Source: DATJGR01 sp963812255
GTDB lineage: Bacteria; Pseudomonadota; Gammaproteobacteria; Pseudomonadales; Azotimanducaceae
Assembly (NCBI GenBank): GCA_963812255.1
Contig: CAWEUM010000005.1
Span: 1,984,001 to 2,048,000 of the forward strand
Direction: 5' to 3'
Length of the DNA stretch: 64,000 nucleotides
Shown here one piece after another: positions 7,752-16,210 of this stretch (position 1 is its first letter; each line of letters starts with the position of its first letter). Below the pieces are notes generated by a model. That model was not told the DNA's origin. It worked only from the letters and a program-made list of their open reading frames with translations, and did no database searches. The position numbers and the translations under genes were made by a program.

Positions 7752-8927
7752 CTAAGTGTCCAGGTCCGCCGCGCGCCATAGATACCAGCTCGCAACGGTC
7801 CGATAGGGCGCCCACTTCGCGCCACGCCTGAGAACGTCCTTCGGCAACGGCGTGGCGCGCTTGTTGAACGCAATCGAGAAACCTTTGCGGATGCCATAGT
7901 CGTCGGCGGGCAGCACGTCTCCACGCCCCAGGCGGAAGATCAGCAGCATCTCGACGGTCCAGCGACCAATGCCGCGCACGGGTGTTAGCCGCTCGATCAA
8001 CTCGGTGTCCGTCAGCCGATGCGCTTCGGCCAAAGTCGGGATCTCACCGATCACAGCGCGCCGCGCCAGGTCCTGCAACGACAGCATCTTCGCCTGTGAC
8101 AGCCCCGCGCCACGCAACTTCGCGTCGGTCGCGCGCAAGATCTGCTCCGGCGCCAAGCCAAGGTGTGCGTTCCGAAACAGCGCGCACACGCGGGCAAAAA
8201 TCGTCGCGGCCGCGCGACCGTTGAGCTGCTGATAGACGATCGCCTCTGCAAGCGCGGCGAAAATGCTGGGCGTGTTCCTGAGTTCCAGGTCGAACACGCC
8301 AACGCGATCGATCATGCGGCCAAGCACCGGGTCTACCGCTTTCAGATGCGCGATCGCGGCCAGCGGATCGAAACCGTACCGGTCACCGTCGAACAGATCG
8401 GGTTCGGAATTCGCATGCGTCGCCTCGATTGCGAGCATGCGCAATTTTGTCGTGATACCGCCGGCCGCCGAGAAACCGCCGAGTTTGCCTCCCGCCGCCA
8501 GTACGCGATGGCACGGCACGACGATCGCGAACGGGTTGCGGCCGAGTGCCTGGCCGACGGCGCGCGCCGCAGTTCGGTCACCGAGGCGAGCCGCTATTTC
8601 GCCGTACGTCAGCGTCGCGCCGGGCGGGATCGTCCGCGCCACTTCATAGACCCGTTGGTGAAACGGCGGCACGCGCTGCGTATCCAGCGAAATCTTCGAG
8701 AGGTCGCGCGACTCGCCGCGCAGCAACGCAACGATGTCGTCGATCGTCCGACGCACGTCCGCCGGCGGCGACTCCTCTGCGGTATCCGTGAACGATTTCG
8801 TCAGCCGCGCGCGCGTGTCCGCTTCGCGGGCTTCCGGAAGCTGCACGCGAACGAGCCCGCGCGCACCCCACGCGATGCCGCAGCGGCCGATCGGGGTATC
8901 GAAAAGCGTAAAATTCAATGCGGTCAT
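7752..8927 (-). CDS. Fused O6-methylguanine-DNA methyltransferase / AlkA-type 3-methyladenine DNA glycosylase
   Basis: 391 residues carrying two DNA-repair activities in one chain. Residues ~1-165 are an Ogt/MGMT methyltransferase with the suicide alkyl-acceptor Cys139 in VVPCHRV and the DNA-binding segment TYGEIAARLG. Residues ~190-391 are an AlkA-type HhH-GPD glycosylase with the hairpin TPVRGIGRWTVEML (~315-328) and catalytic Asp343 in LPADDYGI. One chain therefore repairs O6-alkylguanine directly and excises N-alkylpurines. No AraC/Ada regulatory domain is present, so alkylation-induced self-control as in Ada is not expected. The gene stands alone between a lipoprotein gene and a divergent acyl-CoA dehydrogenase. 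Confidence 0.93.
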   Translation of the reverse strand: MTALNFTLFDTPIGRCGIAWGARGLVRVQLPEAREADTRARLTKSFTDTAEESPPADVRRTIDDIVALLRGESRDLSKISLDTQRVPPFHQRVYEVARTIPPGATLTYGEIAARLGDRTAARAVGQALGRNPFAIVVPCHRVLAAGGKLGGFSAAGGITTKLRMLAIEATHANSEPDLFDGDRYGFDPLAAIAHLKAVDPVLGRMIDRVGVFDLELRNTPSIFAALAEAIVYQQLNGRAAATIFARVCALFRNAHLGLAPEQILRATDAKLRGAGLSQAKMLSLQDLARRAVIGEIPTLAEAHRLTDTELIERLTPVRGIGRWTVEMLLIFRLGRGDVLPADDYGIRKGFSIAFNKRATPLPKDVLRRGAKWAPYRTVASWYLWRAADLDT

Positions 8928-9047
8928 GTGAGTCTAGATCGTAGCATCGGCATCGCTGGTCGACTTCAATTCTTGTGCGAAGCGATGTCCCGCACGTCCC
9001 TGATATGCTCCCGCCCCATACCCAAGACAGAGCAATGGGGGAATCCG

Positions 9048-10274
9048 ATGGCCATCGACTTCACGTTTCCCGACGAAATCGAAGACGCACGATTACTGGT
9101 GCGCCAATTCATGCGTGACACGGTACGCCCGAAGATGGCCGAGTTGCGCGCGCGCAAGGCGAAGCGGGAAGAGTGGAGCGGGGCGATCAAGGGTTTACGA
9201 AATGCTGCAAAGGAGCGCGGCTTGTGGTGCCCACACATGCCGGAAACGTTCGGCGGCATGGGCCTGGGACATACAGCCGTCGCCGCGATGTCCGCCGAGG
9301 CGGTGAAGACACCGTGGGGGCCGTACATCATCAACTGTCAGGCGCCGGACGAGGGCAACATGCATACGCTGCTGCACTTCGGCACCGAAGATCAGAAGGA
9401 GAAATGGTTGCGTCCGCTGTGCGAGGGCACCATGCGCTCGTGCTTTTCGATGACCGAACCGGAAGTCGCCGGCTCCGATCCGACTCAGATTCAAACCACC
9501 GCCGTCGAAGATGGCGATGAGTGGGTCATCAACGGGCACAAATGGTTCACGTCCGGCGCGCATGGCGCCGACTTCGCGATCGTCATCGCCCGCAGTGATC
9601 CGGATGCCGACATCGCACAGGCGCGCAACAGCGCCTTCATCGTGCCATTGTCGTCGCCGGGTTTCGAAATCATCCGCGACGTACAGACGATGGGCGGTGG
9701 CGGCGGCCATCCCGAAGTGCGCTACACCGACGTGCACATCCCAAAAGAGAACATGCTCGGCGAGCGCGGTGCCGGCCACAAACTCGGCCAGGTGCGGCTC
9801 GGTCCGGCGCGGCTCGCGCACTGCATGCGCTGGCTCGGACAGATCGAACAGGCGCTGGAGATGCTCGTCGACCGAGCGCAGAAGCGCTTCGCGCACGGCT
9901 CACTGCTGTCCGAAAAGCAGGGTATTCAATGGATGATGGCGGAGAGCGCGCTGGAACTCTATTCGTCGAAGCTGATGGTGCTGCACGCCGCGTACAAGAT
10001 CGAGAACAACATGGACTTTCGCGCCGAGGTGTCGATGGCCAAACACCACGTCGCCAATACACTGTGGAAGGTCGTAGACCGAGCGCTGCAGGTACACGGC
10101 GCGCTCGGCTACTCCAACGACACGCCGCTGGCGCAAATGCTGATCAGCGCGCGCTGGGCACGCATCGCCGATGGTTCCGATGAGGTGCATCTGATGCGCA
10201 TCGCCGAGATGGTGATGCGTTCGTACAACGAGACCGGCTCCGTTAATCACGCGGTGGGAGATCTACCGGTCTGA
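9048..10274 (+). CDS. Acyl-CoA dehydrogenase, ACAD10/11-like
   Basis: 408 residues; the ATG at 9048 gives the normal N-terminus, and a long upstream frame (from 8163) is antisense to the repair gene and is dropped. FAD-binding signatures are present (CFSMTEPEVAGSDPT and WVINGHKWFTSGA). The C-terminal helix bundle ends with the ACAD11-like motif ADGSDEVHLMRIAEM, where an Asp serves as the base in place of Glu. The enzyme should dehydrogenate an acyl-CoA at C2-C3 and pass electrons to ETF. Chain preference cannot be read. Its last 12 bp overlap the end of the convergent gtrA-like gene. Confidence 0.92.
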   Translation: MAIDFTFPDEIEDARLLVRQFMRDTVRPKMAELRARKAKREEWSGAIKGLRNAAKERGLWCPHMPETFGGMGLGHTAVAAMSAEAVKTPWGPYIINCQAPDEGNMHTLLHFGTEDQKEKWLRPLCEGTMRSCFSMTEPEVAGSDPTQIQTTAVEDGDEWVINGHKWFTSGAHGADFAIVIARSDPDADIAQARNSAFIVPLSSPGFEIIRDVQTMGGGGGHPEVRYTDVHIPKENMLGERGAGHKLGQVRLGPARLAHCMRWLGQIEQALEMLVDRAQKRFAHGSLLSEKQGIQWMMAESALELYSSKLMVLHAAYKIENNMDFRAEVSMAKHHVANTLWKVVDRALQVHGALGYSNDTPLAQMLISARWARIADGSDEVHLMRIAEMVMRSYNETGSVNHAVGDLPV

Positions 10275-10709
10275 TTCATCGAATGATTCGCGGTTCGCGA
10301 ACCGCTCGCGGAACACGACGAATTTGCTCAGCGTGAAGTTCGCGCCGAGGCCCGCGATCGCCCCCGCCGCAACGCCGAACACGGGATAGGTCCGCACCAG
10401 TGGAAACGCGCTCACCAGCCAGGCATAGAGCGTGTAGTTGACGATGCCACCGACCAGATTGGCGGCCAGAAAGCGCATCCACTCGGCGGTGGCTGCGGTT
10501 GCGCCATGCGCGCGCGTCGCCCCGAATGTGATGCGCCGATTGGCGTACCACGTGAACGTCGCGGCAACGAAATACGACAGCAGCCGGCCCCAGTAGAGGC
10601 CAAGTCCGACAGCCAGACCCGCATACAGCACGAGTGTGTCGACCACGAACGCCACCGCGCCAATCGCGGCAAAGCGGGTGAACTCGATGTGCCAGAGACG
10701 TCGCTTCAA
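10263..10709 (-). CDS. GtrA-family membrane protein (putative polyprenyl-glycan flippase)
   Basis: 148 residues with four transmembrane helices, the compact GtrA fold: IEFTRFAAIGAVAFVVDT at the N-terminus, FTWYANRRITFG after helix 2 and FTLSKFVVFRE at the end. GtrA proteins are thought to flip undecaprenyl-phosphate-linked sugars across the inner membrane. I place the start at TTG 10709, because the stop of the upstream glycosyltransferase (TGA) overlaps this TTG and the longer frame runs through that gene in antisense-like composition. It is the last gene of a three-gene set with a GtrB-like transferase and a GT-C-like protein. Confidence 0.86.
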   Translation of the reverse strand: MKRRLWHIEFTRFAAIGAVAFVVDTLVLYAGLAVGLGLYWGRLLSYFVAATFTWYANRRITFGATRAHGATAATAEWMRFLAANLVGGIVNYTLYAWLVSAFPLVRTYPVFGVAAGAIAGLGANFTLSKFVVFRERFANRESFDESDR

Positions 10710-11656
10710 CCGTCGGCGCCGGGCGCAGCCAAGGCCAGGTAGCGCAGCCGTTTCAACTCCCAGCGTCCGCGGGTGACGGTGTCGAGAATCAATCCGCACA
10801 CGAAACTGAGCCATGCGAGCAGCATCAGTCCGGTCGCCAGTATCGCGGTCGGAAAGCGCGGCACGAGTCCGGTCTGGAAGTACTCGATGAACAGCGGAAT
10901 CGAGATGCCGACCGACAGCAACGCGAGCATCACGCCGATGATGCCGAAGAACCAAAGCGGTCGCTCTTCCTTGGCAAGCGTGACGATCAGCATCAGGATG
11001 CGCCAGCCGTCCTGATAGGTTCGTAATTTGCTCGCCGAGTCGGCCATGCGTTGTCGGTAGTCGGTAGCAACCTCGTCGGTCGGCATCAACAGTTGCAGCG
11101 CGTGCACGGTCATCTCGGTCTCGATGCCGAAGCCGGTGGCCTGAGAGGGAAAGCTCTTGACGAACCGGCGCGACAACACCCGGTAACCGGACAGCATATC
11201 CGCGACCGGCGCCTGGAATACCCAGCGCACCAGTCCCGTCAGCAGGTGATTGCCGAAGCGGTGTCCGGGCCGATACGCGGCCACGTCGGCTTCGTTTCGT
11301 ACTCCGGTGATCATGTCGAGACGACCGGTGAACATTCGATCGACGAGGCGCCCTGCGGCACCTGCGTCGTACGTGTCGTCGCCGTCACACAGCACGTAAA
11401 TGTCGGCATCGATGTCTGCAAACATCCGCCGCACGACCGCGCCTTTGCCCTGCACGCGTTCACGCCGCACGACCGCACCGGCTCCCAGCGCGACCTCCGA
11501 GGTCCGGTCGCTCGAATTGTTGTCGTATACGTAAATCTTCGATGCCGGCAGCGCGCGATGGAACGCTTCGACCGTCAGGCCGATCGCTAGTTCTTCGTTG
11601 AAACACGGCAACAGCACCGCGACCGATGGCGCCGCCACCGGCGCGGACGTACTCAT
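10706..11656 (-). CDS. GtrB/DPM1-like family 2 glycosyltransferase with C-terminal membrane helices
   Basis: 316 residues. The GT-A domain starts at VAVLLPCFNEE, has the NNSSDRT turn and the metal-binding DGDDTYD, and two membrane helices lie near the C-terminus (WFFGIIGVMLALLS and LATGLMLLAWLSFVCG). This layout fits enzymes that load a sugar onto polyprenyl phosphate on the cytoplasmic face, as GtrB and dolichol-phosphate mannose synthases do. The ATG at 11656 forms an ATGA overlap with the end of the GT-C gene, supporting this start over the longer frame to 11887. The stop overlaps the TTG start of the GtrA gene. The donor sugar is unknown. Confidence 0.9.
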   Translation of the reverse strand: MSTSAPVAAPSVAVLLPCFNEELAIGLTVEAFHRALPASKIYVYDNNSSDRTSEVALGAGAVVRRERVQGKGAVVRRMFADIDADIYVLCDGDDTYDAGAAGRLVDRMFTGRLDMITGVRNEADVAAYRPGHRFGNHLLTGLVRWVFQAPVADMLSGYRVLSRRFVKSFPSQATGFGIETEMTVHALQLLMPTDEVATDYRQRMADSASKLRTYQDGWRILMLIVTLAKEERPLWFFGIIGVMLALLSVGISIPLFIEYFQTGLVPRFPTAILATGLMLLAWLSFVCGLILDTVTRGRWELKRLRYLALAAPGADG

Positions 11657-13224
11657 GGCGCGGATACTTTTCGCTTCAAGGGGCACCACAACAGCGGTTC
11701 GCCGACATTCGCGCGGATTGTCGCGCAATCGCGATGCGCCAGCACTAATCCATCGGCCGCAAACGCGGCGCTGGCCCGCTTGCGTTCGCGCTCGATGAAG
11801 ACGCCGAAGATCGGACCCTGGTGCGCATCGATGCGCGCACGCATCCAGGCGCCCAACGCGGTGTGCAACGCGGGCGTGTCGAGCCAACCGTCTATTCGCA
11901 GAAACGGAATCTGCGGCGGAAACGAGGGCACGATGTAGCCCATCGGCTCGATTCCGGCCATCAGCGCGAGCGTGTGATCCGGATCGGCGATCGGCGGCAC
12001 GCTCACCTCGACGTACTCATCGCGCCAGCCGTCACCGATCTTGGCGATCGCGCCCCAGCCAGTACCGAGTAGCACCACGCACCAGAGTCCCGCGAGCACG
12101 ACCAGGCGATGTCGCCTGGACAACGGCCACAGGGACAGCGCGAGCGCGATCAACAGCGGTGCGAGCAGTTCGAGGGTGACGACGTATCGGTAAATCCCGA
12201 ACATCGAAAGCCACACGGCGTAGCTGACAGCCGACACCGTAAACAACAGACGCATCGGCTGCGTCAATGGCCGCCGCGTGATCACCGCCCACAAAAGCGT
12301 TGGCGGCACGATCGCGTACGCCAGCGCGATCTTGATGTCACGGAATGGAATGTCGTTGACCCTGCTGCCGTCCCACGCAAACAGGAACGGGTACACCAGG
12401 GCTTCCAGGACGCCGTGCGGCAGAAAGCGCGGATCCCTATACGACGCGTCGAGAACGAGCGGCGATTCGAAGATGTGGTTGAAGTAGGGGAAGAAAGGGT
12501 TTCCGGTTTCGCGCCACAGCGCGTACGCCCACTCGCCGCCGAAAATCGCCGCACCTGCAGCGCCCCCGAGGCCGAGCATCGTCACGCGCGCCAACCGTAT
12601 CCGCCAAGGCGCGTTGACCGCGATGACGCCGATCGCCAGACCGATCGCGAATGGCGCCATCGTCAGCTTAAGCCCAACGGCGATGCCACCGGCGAGGCCT
12701 GCCGCCGCATATCGCCAGCCGTCCGCGCTGCCGGAAGACACGGCGCGAACCAGTAGTAGCAACGCCAGCAATACGAACAAGCTCACGATCATGTCGTTGC
12801 TGGCGCTGCCGAGGATCATCAACGCCATGCCGCCGGTCATGCCGACCACAGCAAGCGCAAGCGCCAGCCAATCGTCGGCCGAGCAATTGCTGAGCGGCAG
12901 CGCGGCTCGCGCGAGGCGATACAGCAACAACAGGTTGAGACCGTGCATGCAGCCGGTGAGGAAGAAGACGCTCCATGCCGGCAGGACTTGCGCCGCGACG
13001 TAGACCGGTACGTCCGGCAGCGGATTGTAGTACGTGGCGTGATGTGCAACGGCCACGTCGAAACCACGACGCCCGGTCAACCACGCGTACGCGTTGTACC
13101 AGTGATAGTTCAGGAAATCCCAGTCGGCATCGTGACCGCGGACGAGGACCAACAGTCCGAACAACGGCACGAAGGCACACGCAACGGCGGCCGGCGCATG
13201 CTTGTTAGTGAGCTTTGCGATCAA
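11653..13224 (-). CDS. Polytopic GT-C-like glycosyltransferase
   Basis: 523 residues, TTG start. About eleven hydrophobic helices are visible, with a first external loop carrying acidic residues (DADWDFLNYHW) where GT-C enzymes keep their catalytic Asp, and a ~100-residue soluble C-terminal tail. GT-C enzymes take sugars from polyprenyl-phosphate donors on the outer face of the membrane. Placed first in a cassette with GtrB- and GtrA-like genes, it is the likely acceptor-specific transferase that modifies a surface glycan. The acceptor is unknown, and members of this group are poorly conserved, so the family call rests on topology and context. Confidence 0.75.
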   Translation of the reverse strand: MIAKLTNKHAPAAVACAFVPLFGLLVLVRGHDADWDFLNYHWYNAYAWLTGRRGFDVAVAHHATYYNPLPDVPVYVAAQVLPAWSVFFLTGCMHGLNLLLLYRLARAALPLSNCSADDWLALALAVVGMTGGMALMILGSASNDMIVSLFVLLALLLLVRAVSSGSADGWRYAAAGLAGGIAVGLKLTMAPFAIGLAIGVIAVNAPWRIRLARVTMLGLGGAAGAAIFGGEWAYALWRETGNPFFPYFNHIFESPLVLDASYRDPRFLPHGVLEALVYPFLFAWDGSRVNDIPFRDIKIALAYAIVPPTLLWAVITRRPLTQPMRLLFTVSAVSYAVWLSMFGIYRYVVTLELLAPLLIALALSLWPLSRRHRLVVLAGLWCVVLLGTGWGAIAKIGDGWRDEYVEVSVPPIADPDHTLALMAGIEPMGYIVPSFPPQIPFLRIDGWLDTPALHTALGAWMRARIDAHQGPIFGVFIERERKRASAAFAADGLVLAHRDCATIRANVGEPLLWCPLKRKVSAP

Positions 13225-13239
13225 AATGTCGCAGCTCGT

Positions 13240-13261
13240 TGCGTAACGTTTATGTTACGCA
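13240..13261. promoter_or_regulatory. Inverted repeat, candidate ArsR-family operator
   Basis: TGCGTAAC at 13240-13247 and its exact reverse complement GTTACGCA at 13254-13261 are separated by 6 nt. The site lies in the 71-bp divergent gap between the GT-C gene (start 13224, minus) and the SRPBCC-arsR pair (start 13296, plus). Winged-helix ArsR dimers bind such dyads, and the regulator is encoded in the same transcript, so autoregulation is the simplest reading. Confidence 0.55.
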
Positions 13262-13295
13262 TAAGATTCGGCGTCGAACCATAGGAGCTGGGGCC

Positions 13296-13751
13296 ATGGG
13301 CATTGAAATCAGTCTGCTGAATGTGCGCCGGAGCATTCTGATCCAAGCATCGCCCGAACGCGTGTGGCAGGAGTTTCAATCGTTCGACGGCATCAACGCA
13401 TGGTTCGGGCGCGGCCATCGGTTGCATACGTTCGAACCGCGCATGCGCGGGCGGGTGGAGATGAGCGTCGAGATCGACGGCATGCAACGCGGCTATGGCG
13501 GATCGGTGATCGTCTACGAATCCGCACGTGAGCTGACATTCGAGAACAACTGGCACGATGCGCCGCTGGCGTGGCCCGTACCAACGTTCATCACGATTCG
13601 GCTGACGCCGCTGTACGAGGCAACCCTCGTCGAACTTTTCCACCATGGCTTCGAGCGCCTCGGTGCCGATGCGGCCGACAACCTGCAGGGATACGAAGAG
13701 GGTTGGGACATCAAACATCTCAAAGCGCTGCGGATGATCGTTGAGAAGTAG
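13296..13751 (+). CDS. SRPBCC (START/Bet v1-like) domain protein
   Basis: 151 residues. The ATG at 13296 follows TAGGAGC. The N-terminal strand and helix RSILIQASPERVWQEFQSFDGINAWF is the standard opening of SRPBCC / AHSA1-like domains, a deep hydrophobic cavity that binds lipophilic small molecules. The chain ends HLKALRMIVEK. The following ArsR-type regulator overlaps its last 11 bp, and this SRPBCC-ArsR pairing is frequent in bacteria. A ligand-binding or detoxification role is likely but the ligand is unknown. Confidence 0.85.
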   Translation: MGIEISLLNVRRSILIQASPERVWQEFQSFDGINAWFGRGHRLHTFEPRMRGRVEMSVEIDGMQRGYGGSVIVYESARELTFENNWHDAPLAWPVPTFITIRLTPLYEATLVELFHHGFERLGADAADNLQGYEEGWDIKHLKALRMIVEK

Positions 13752-14130
13752 AACACGCAGCCGCGACGCGTTTGCCGCGATCGCCGATCCGACGCGCCGC
13801 AAGATTCTCGATCTGCTGCTGGGCCACGGGTGTCTTGCCGCCGGCGACATCGCCAATCGCTTCTCGAGCGCGTCGCGACCCGGCATCTCGCGTCACCTGC
13901 GTGTATTGCGCGAATGCGATCTCGTCACGGTGGAACGCGCTGGTAAGACGCAGAATTACTCGTTGAATCCGAAACCCCTCGCCGATATTCGAGACGGCTG
14001 GCTCGCGCGTTTCGGGACGATGCAGACACGCAGCCTGGCCGCCCTCCGCACGCGCGTCGAAGGGCGGAACACACCCGACCGACAGCGCGGGCGCGTCAAT
14101 CGACGCGACGGCGATCCAACTCGGCAATGA
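13741..14130 (+). CDS. ArsR-family winged-helix transcriptional regulator
   Basis: 129 residues from a TTG overlapping the SRPBCC gene. The domain AFAAIADPTRRKILDLLL, then GDIANRF and the recognition helix SRPGISRHLRVLRECDLVTVERAGKTQNYSL, is a clear ArsR winged helix. No metal-binding CxC is seen in the alpha-3 region, so it is of the non-metal class usually paired with SRPBCC genes. It probably represses its own operon, and possibly the divergent glycosylation cassette, through the palindrome at 13240-13261. Its last ~35 bp overlap the 3' end of the convergent transporter gene. Confidence 0.87.
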   Translation: MRSRTRSRDAFAAIADPTRRKILDLLLGHGCLAAGDIANRFSSASRPGISRHLRVLRECDLVTVERAGKTQNYSLNPKPLADIRDGWLARFGTMQTRSLAALRTRVEGRNTPDRQRGRVNRRDGDPTRQ

Positions 14131-15532
14131 TCTCGGCATGGCGCGCGCGGTCGAGCTGATAGCCGGCGTACAGGAAAAGGGCCATCAGTGTGAACACCGA
14201 CGTCGCGGGTCCTTGAATCAGCCCGAGCGTCCAGATGGTCTCTGCCGGGACGGTGCCCGCCGCCGCACCGCGCGGAAATGCGATGTATTCGAGCAGCGCC
14301 CCACCGATGATCACCCCGACCGCGCCGGTTGCCTTGACGACGAAGGAGCGCGCCGAATAGATCACCCCTTCGCGGCGTTCGCCGGTTTCCAGCGCGTGCT
14401 CGTCGGCGATATCGCCGAACATCGAACTCAAGCTCGAGAAGATGACCGGCGCGATCAGCGCACCCACGAAAGTGCTGCACATCACCAGTGGCAACATCCA
14501 CGGCGAGCCGTTTGCCGCAAACCAAGGTACGTCCAGCAGTCGCAACACCACCAGCACGTTGGCGTTGATGATGGCGATCGCTGCAGGAATCAATACCGCA
14601 AGCTTCTTGTCGAGCAACCGTGTTGCGAGCGGCGTCAGCGGCACGGACAGCAGCAGCCCCACCAGCGCCGTCAGCGGCAACGCGGAAAGCTGCTCGGTGG
14701 TGAACCCCCAGAAGTGCACGCCCATGAAGGGCGTGAAGACGCCTTCGATCGACAGCACCAACGTCGAGCACAACATGCCGAAGAACAGCGCGCGAAAGGA
14801 TTTGTTGCGGAACACGTCGCGCAGTTCGCGACCGAGCTTCAACAAACCGAAGCGCTCCACGCGTACCGCCCGCCTCAGATGCGGAATCTCGCGGAACGTA
14901 CCGAGGAAGCACGTCAGGATCGCGATGGCCATCGCGATGCCGAACGTCGCACCGAAGCCGACATAACCGCCTGGATTCAGAAGCCCTGGGTTGTACTCCG
15001 GCGTCGTGGGAAAGAACAGTCTGTAAGCGAAAAAGCCCGTGAACGCACCGCCGATGGCGCTGAACAACGTGCTGAAGGCGAAGATCGTCGAGCGCTGCGT
15101 GTAATCGCGCGCCAGGTCGGCGCCTAGCGCAAGATGGGGAATGTGAAAGAACGTCAACGACCCGCGCACCAGAACCGCGAACAACGTGAGCCAAAGAAAA
15201 CTCTCGAACTCGGTCAATGCCGCCGGCGGACTAAACAGGCAATAGAACGATACTGCGAGCGGCAGCGCGGCGGCGAGCATGAATGGGTGCCGTCGTCCCC
15301 AACGCGTGTTTGCCTTGTCCGAAATCGTACCGGCGATCGGATCGGTGATCGCATCGAAGCACAACGCGATGCCGAGCGCGATGCCGGTCAGTGTTCCCGA
15401 GACCCCGACCACCTGCTGATAGAAGAACAACAGAAAAGTATTGAACGCGGTGTTCTTGATGCCTTCAGCGGCCTGGCCGACGCCGAAGGCAATCATTGGC
15501 GGCAGGGCCAAACGGCGTGCAGCGATCGACAT
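14096..15532 (-). CDS. MFS transporter of the GPH (sugar:cation symporter) family
   Basis: 478 residues with about twelve membrane helices. The start is the ATG at 15532, placed 8 nt after a strong AGGAGG; the longer frame upstream overlaps the neighbouring pseudogene and lacks a good site. GPH hallmarks include the FDAITDPIAGTISDKANTRWGRRHPFM loop region between helices 2 and 3 (residues around 50-75). Family members carry glycosides, hexuronides or related solutes with a cation. No catabolic gene is next to it, so the substrate is open. Confidence 0.88.
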   Translation of the reverse strand: MSIAARRLALPPMIAFGVGQAAEGIKNTAFNTFLLFFYQQVVGVSGTLTGIALGIALCFDAITDPIAGTISDKANTRWGRRHPFMLAAALPLAVSFYCLFSPPAALTEFESFLWLTLFAVLVRGSLTFFHIPHLALGADLARDYTQRSTIFAFSTLFSAIGGAFTGFFAYRLFFPTTPEYNPGLLNPGGYVGFGATFGIAMAIAILTCFLGTFREIPHLRRAVRVERFGLLKLGRELRDVFRNKSFRALFFGMLCSTLVLSIEGVFTPFMGVHFWGFTTEQLSALPLTALVGLLLSVPLTPLATRLLDKKLAVLIPAAIAIINANVLVVLRLLDVPWFAANGSPWMLPLVMCSTFVGALIAPVIFSSLSSMFGDIADEHALETGERREGVIYSARSFVVKATGAVGVIIGGALLEYIAFPRGAAAGTVPAETIWTLGLIQGPATSVFTLMALFLYAGYQLDRARHAEIIAELDRRRVD

Positions 15533-15581
15533 CGAAGGTCCTCCTAGCGCAACGACGCATACTACCCGACAAACCGATTGA

Positions 15582-16205
15582 CCCAAGGGGCGGCCATCTG
15601 TGTCGTTCGTCGTAGGCGACGTCACCGTCAATCTGATCGATACGGCCGGCGGCCCCGATTTCGTCGCCGGATCAATCGCCGCCGGGGAGTTCGGTAAACT
15701 TTTTTGAGGCCCCGGCGACATATGGATCGGCGACGCAATCGGGCAGGGGAGAAGCGCTACTGAACATCATTTCGTTGCACCGACACTCGAAACCGTCATC
15801 GTTCCATGCCAACAGGCCGACAAAGGCGCACTATCGGATGCACTCGCGCAACTGGCCGAGCAGGATCGGCTAATCAACCTGCGGCAGAATGATGCGGCAA
15901 GAGCTGTACCTGCGGCTCTATGGCGAGACGCTGGCGAGCGAGTTCGGGACTGCGTGTCGAACCGGTGCCACTCCGACAGCGGCGCAACGATTCGCTTTGG
16001 AAGTCGAGCTCGGATCGATGCGGCTGGCTTCAGCAAGGCCTGCACGGATGACGCGTCACCGACGGGACCCGATGATCGCTGCAACCTTTGCGGGGCGATA
16101 CGCGCGCGATGTGTCGGATTCGTCGGGCGCCACCGAATCGTGCCGCTCGATGATCGTGTGCCGACCATCGAGCGGCCATTTCCTCACTGCGGCAGCGCTG
16201 ATCGC
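15582..16205 (+). pseudogene. Decayed TetM/OtrA-like ribosomal-protection (EF-G-like) GTPase gene
   Basis: Pieces of one protein can be read in order but in changing frames. At 15588-15668 VSFVVGDVTVNLIDTAGGPDF matches the G3 region of TetM/OtrA-type GTPases (normally NxIDTPGHxDF). It joins directly to AGEFGKL, is cut by a TGA at 15705, then resumes in frame with IWIGDAIGQ, FVAPTLETVIVP, ADKGALSDALAQLAEQD and LINLRQND (to ~15890). After a frameshift it continues RQELYLRLYGE (to ~15925), then GLRVEPVP, then RFALEVELGSM (frame of 15889), then GLHG-stop-RVTDGT near 16050. Most of the G domain and domains II-III are deleted. Nothing intact can be made. It is the sole content of the 680-bp stretch between the transporter start and the DUF1330 gene. 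Confidence 0.8.
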
Positions 16206-16210
16206 CGTTG

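Noticed and set aside
8163..9047. N-terminal extension of the acyl-CoA dehydrogenase by 295 codons
   Set aside because: It is antisense to the Ogt-AlkA gene, and the normal family start follows at ATG 9048.
10263..10955. GtrA gene starting at 10955 (230 codons)
   Set aside because: The first ~80 residues are Arg/His-rich and overlap the glycosyltransferase; the family fold begins at the TTG at 10709.
12109..12756. Long plus-strand frame across the GT-C gene, and a similar one at 14138-15127 across the symporter
   Set aside because: Composition is Arg/His/Gln-rich with no hydrophobic core or family motif; the opposite strand carries the real membrane proteins.
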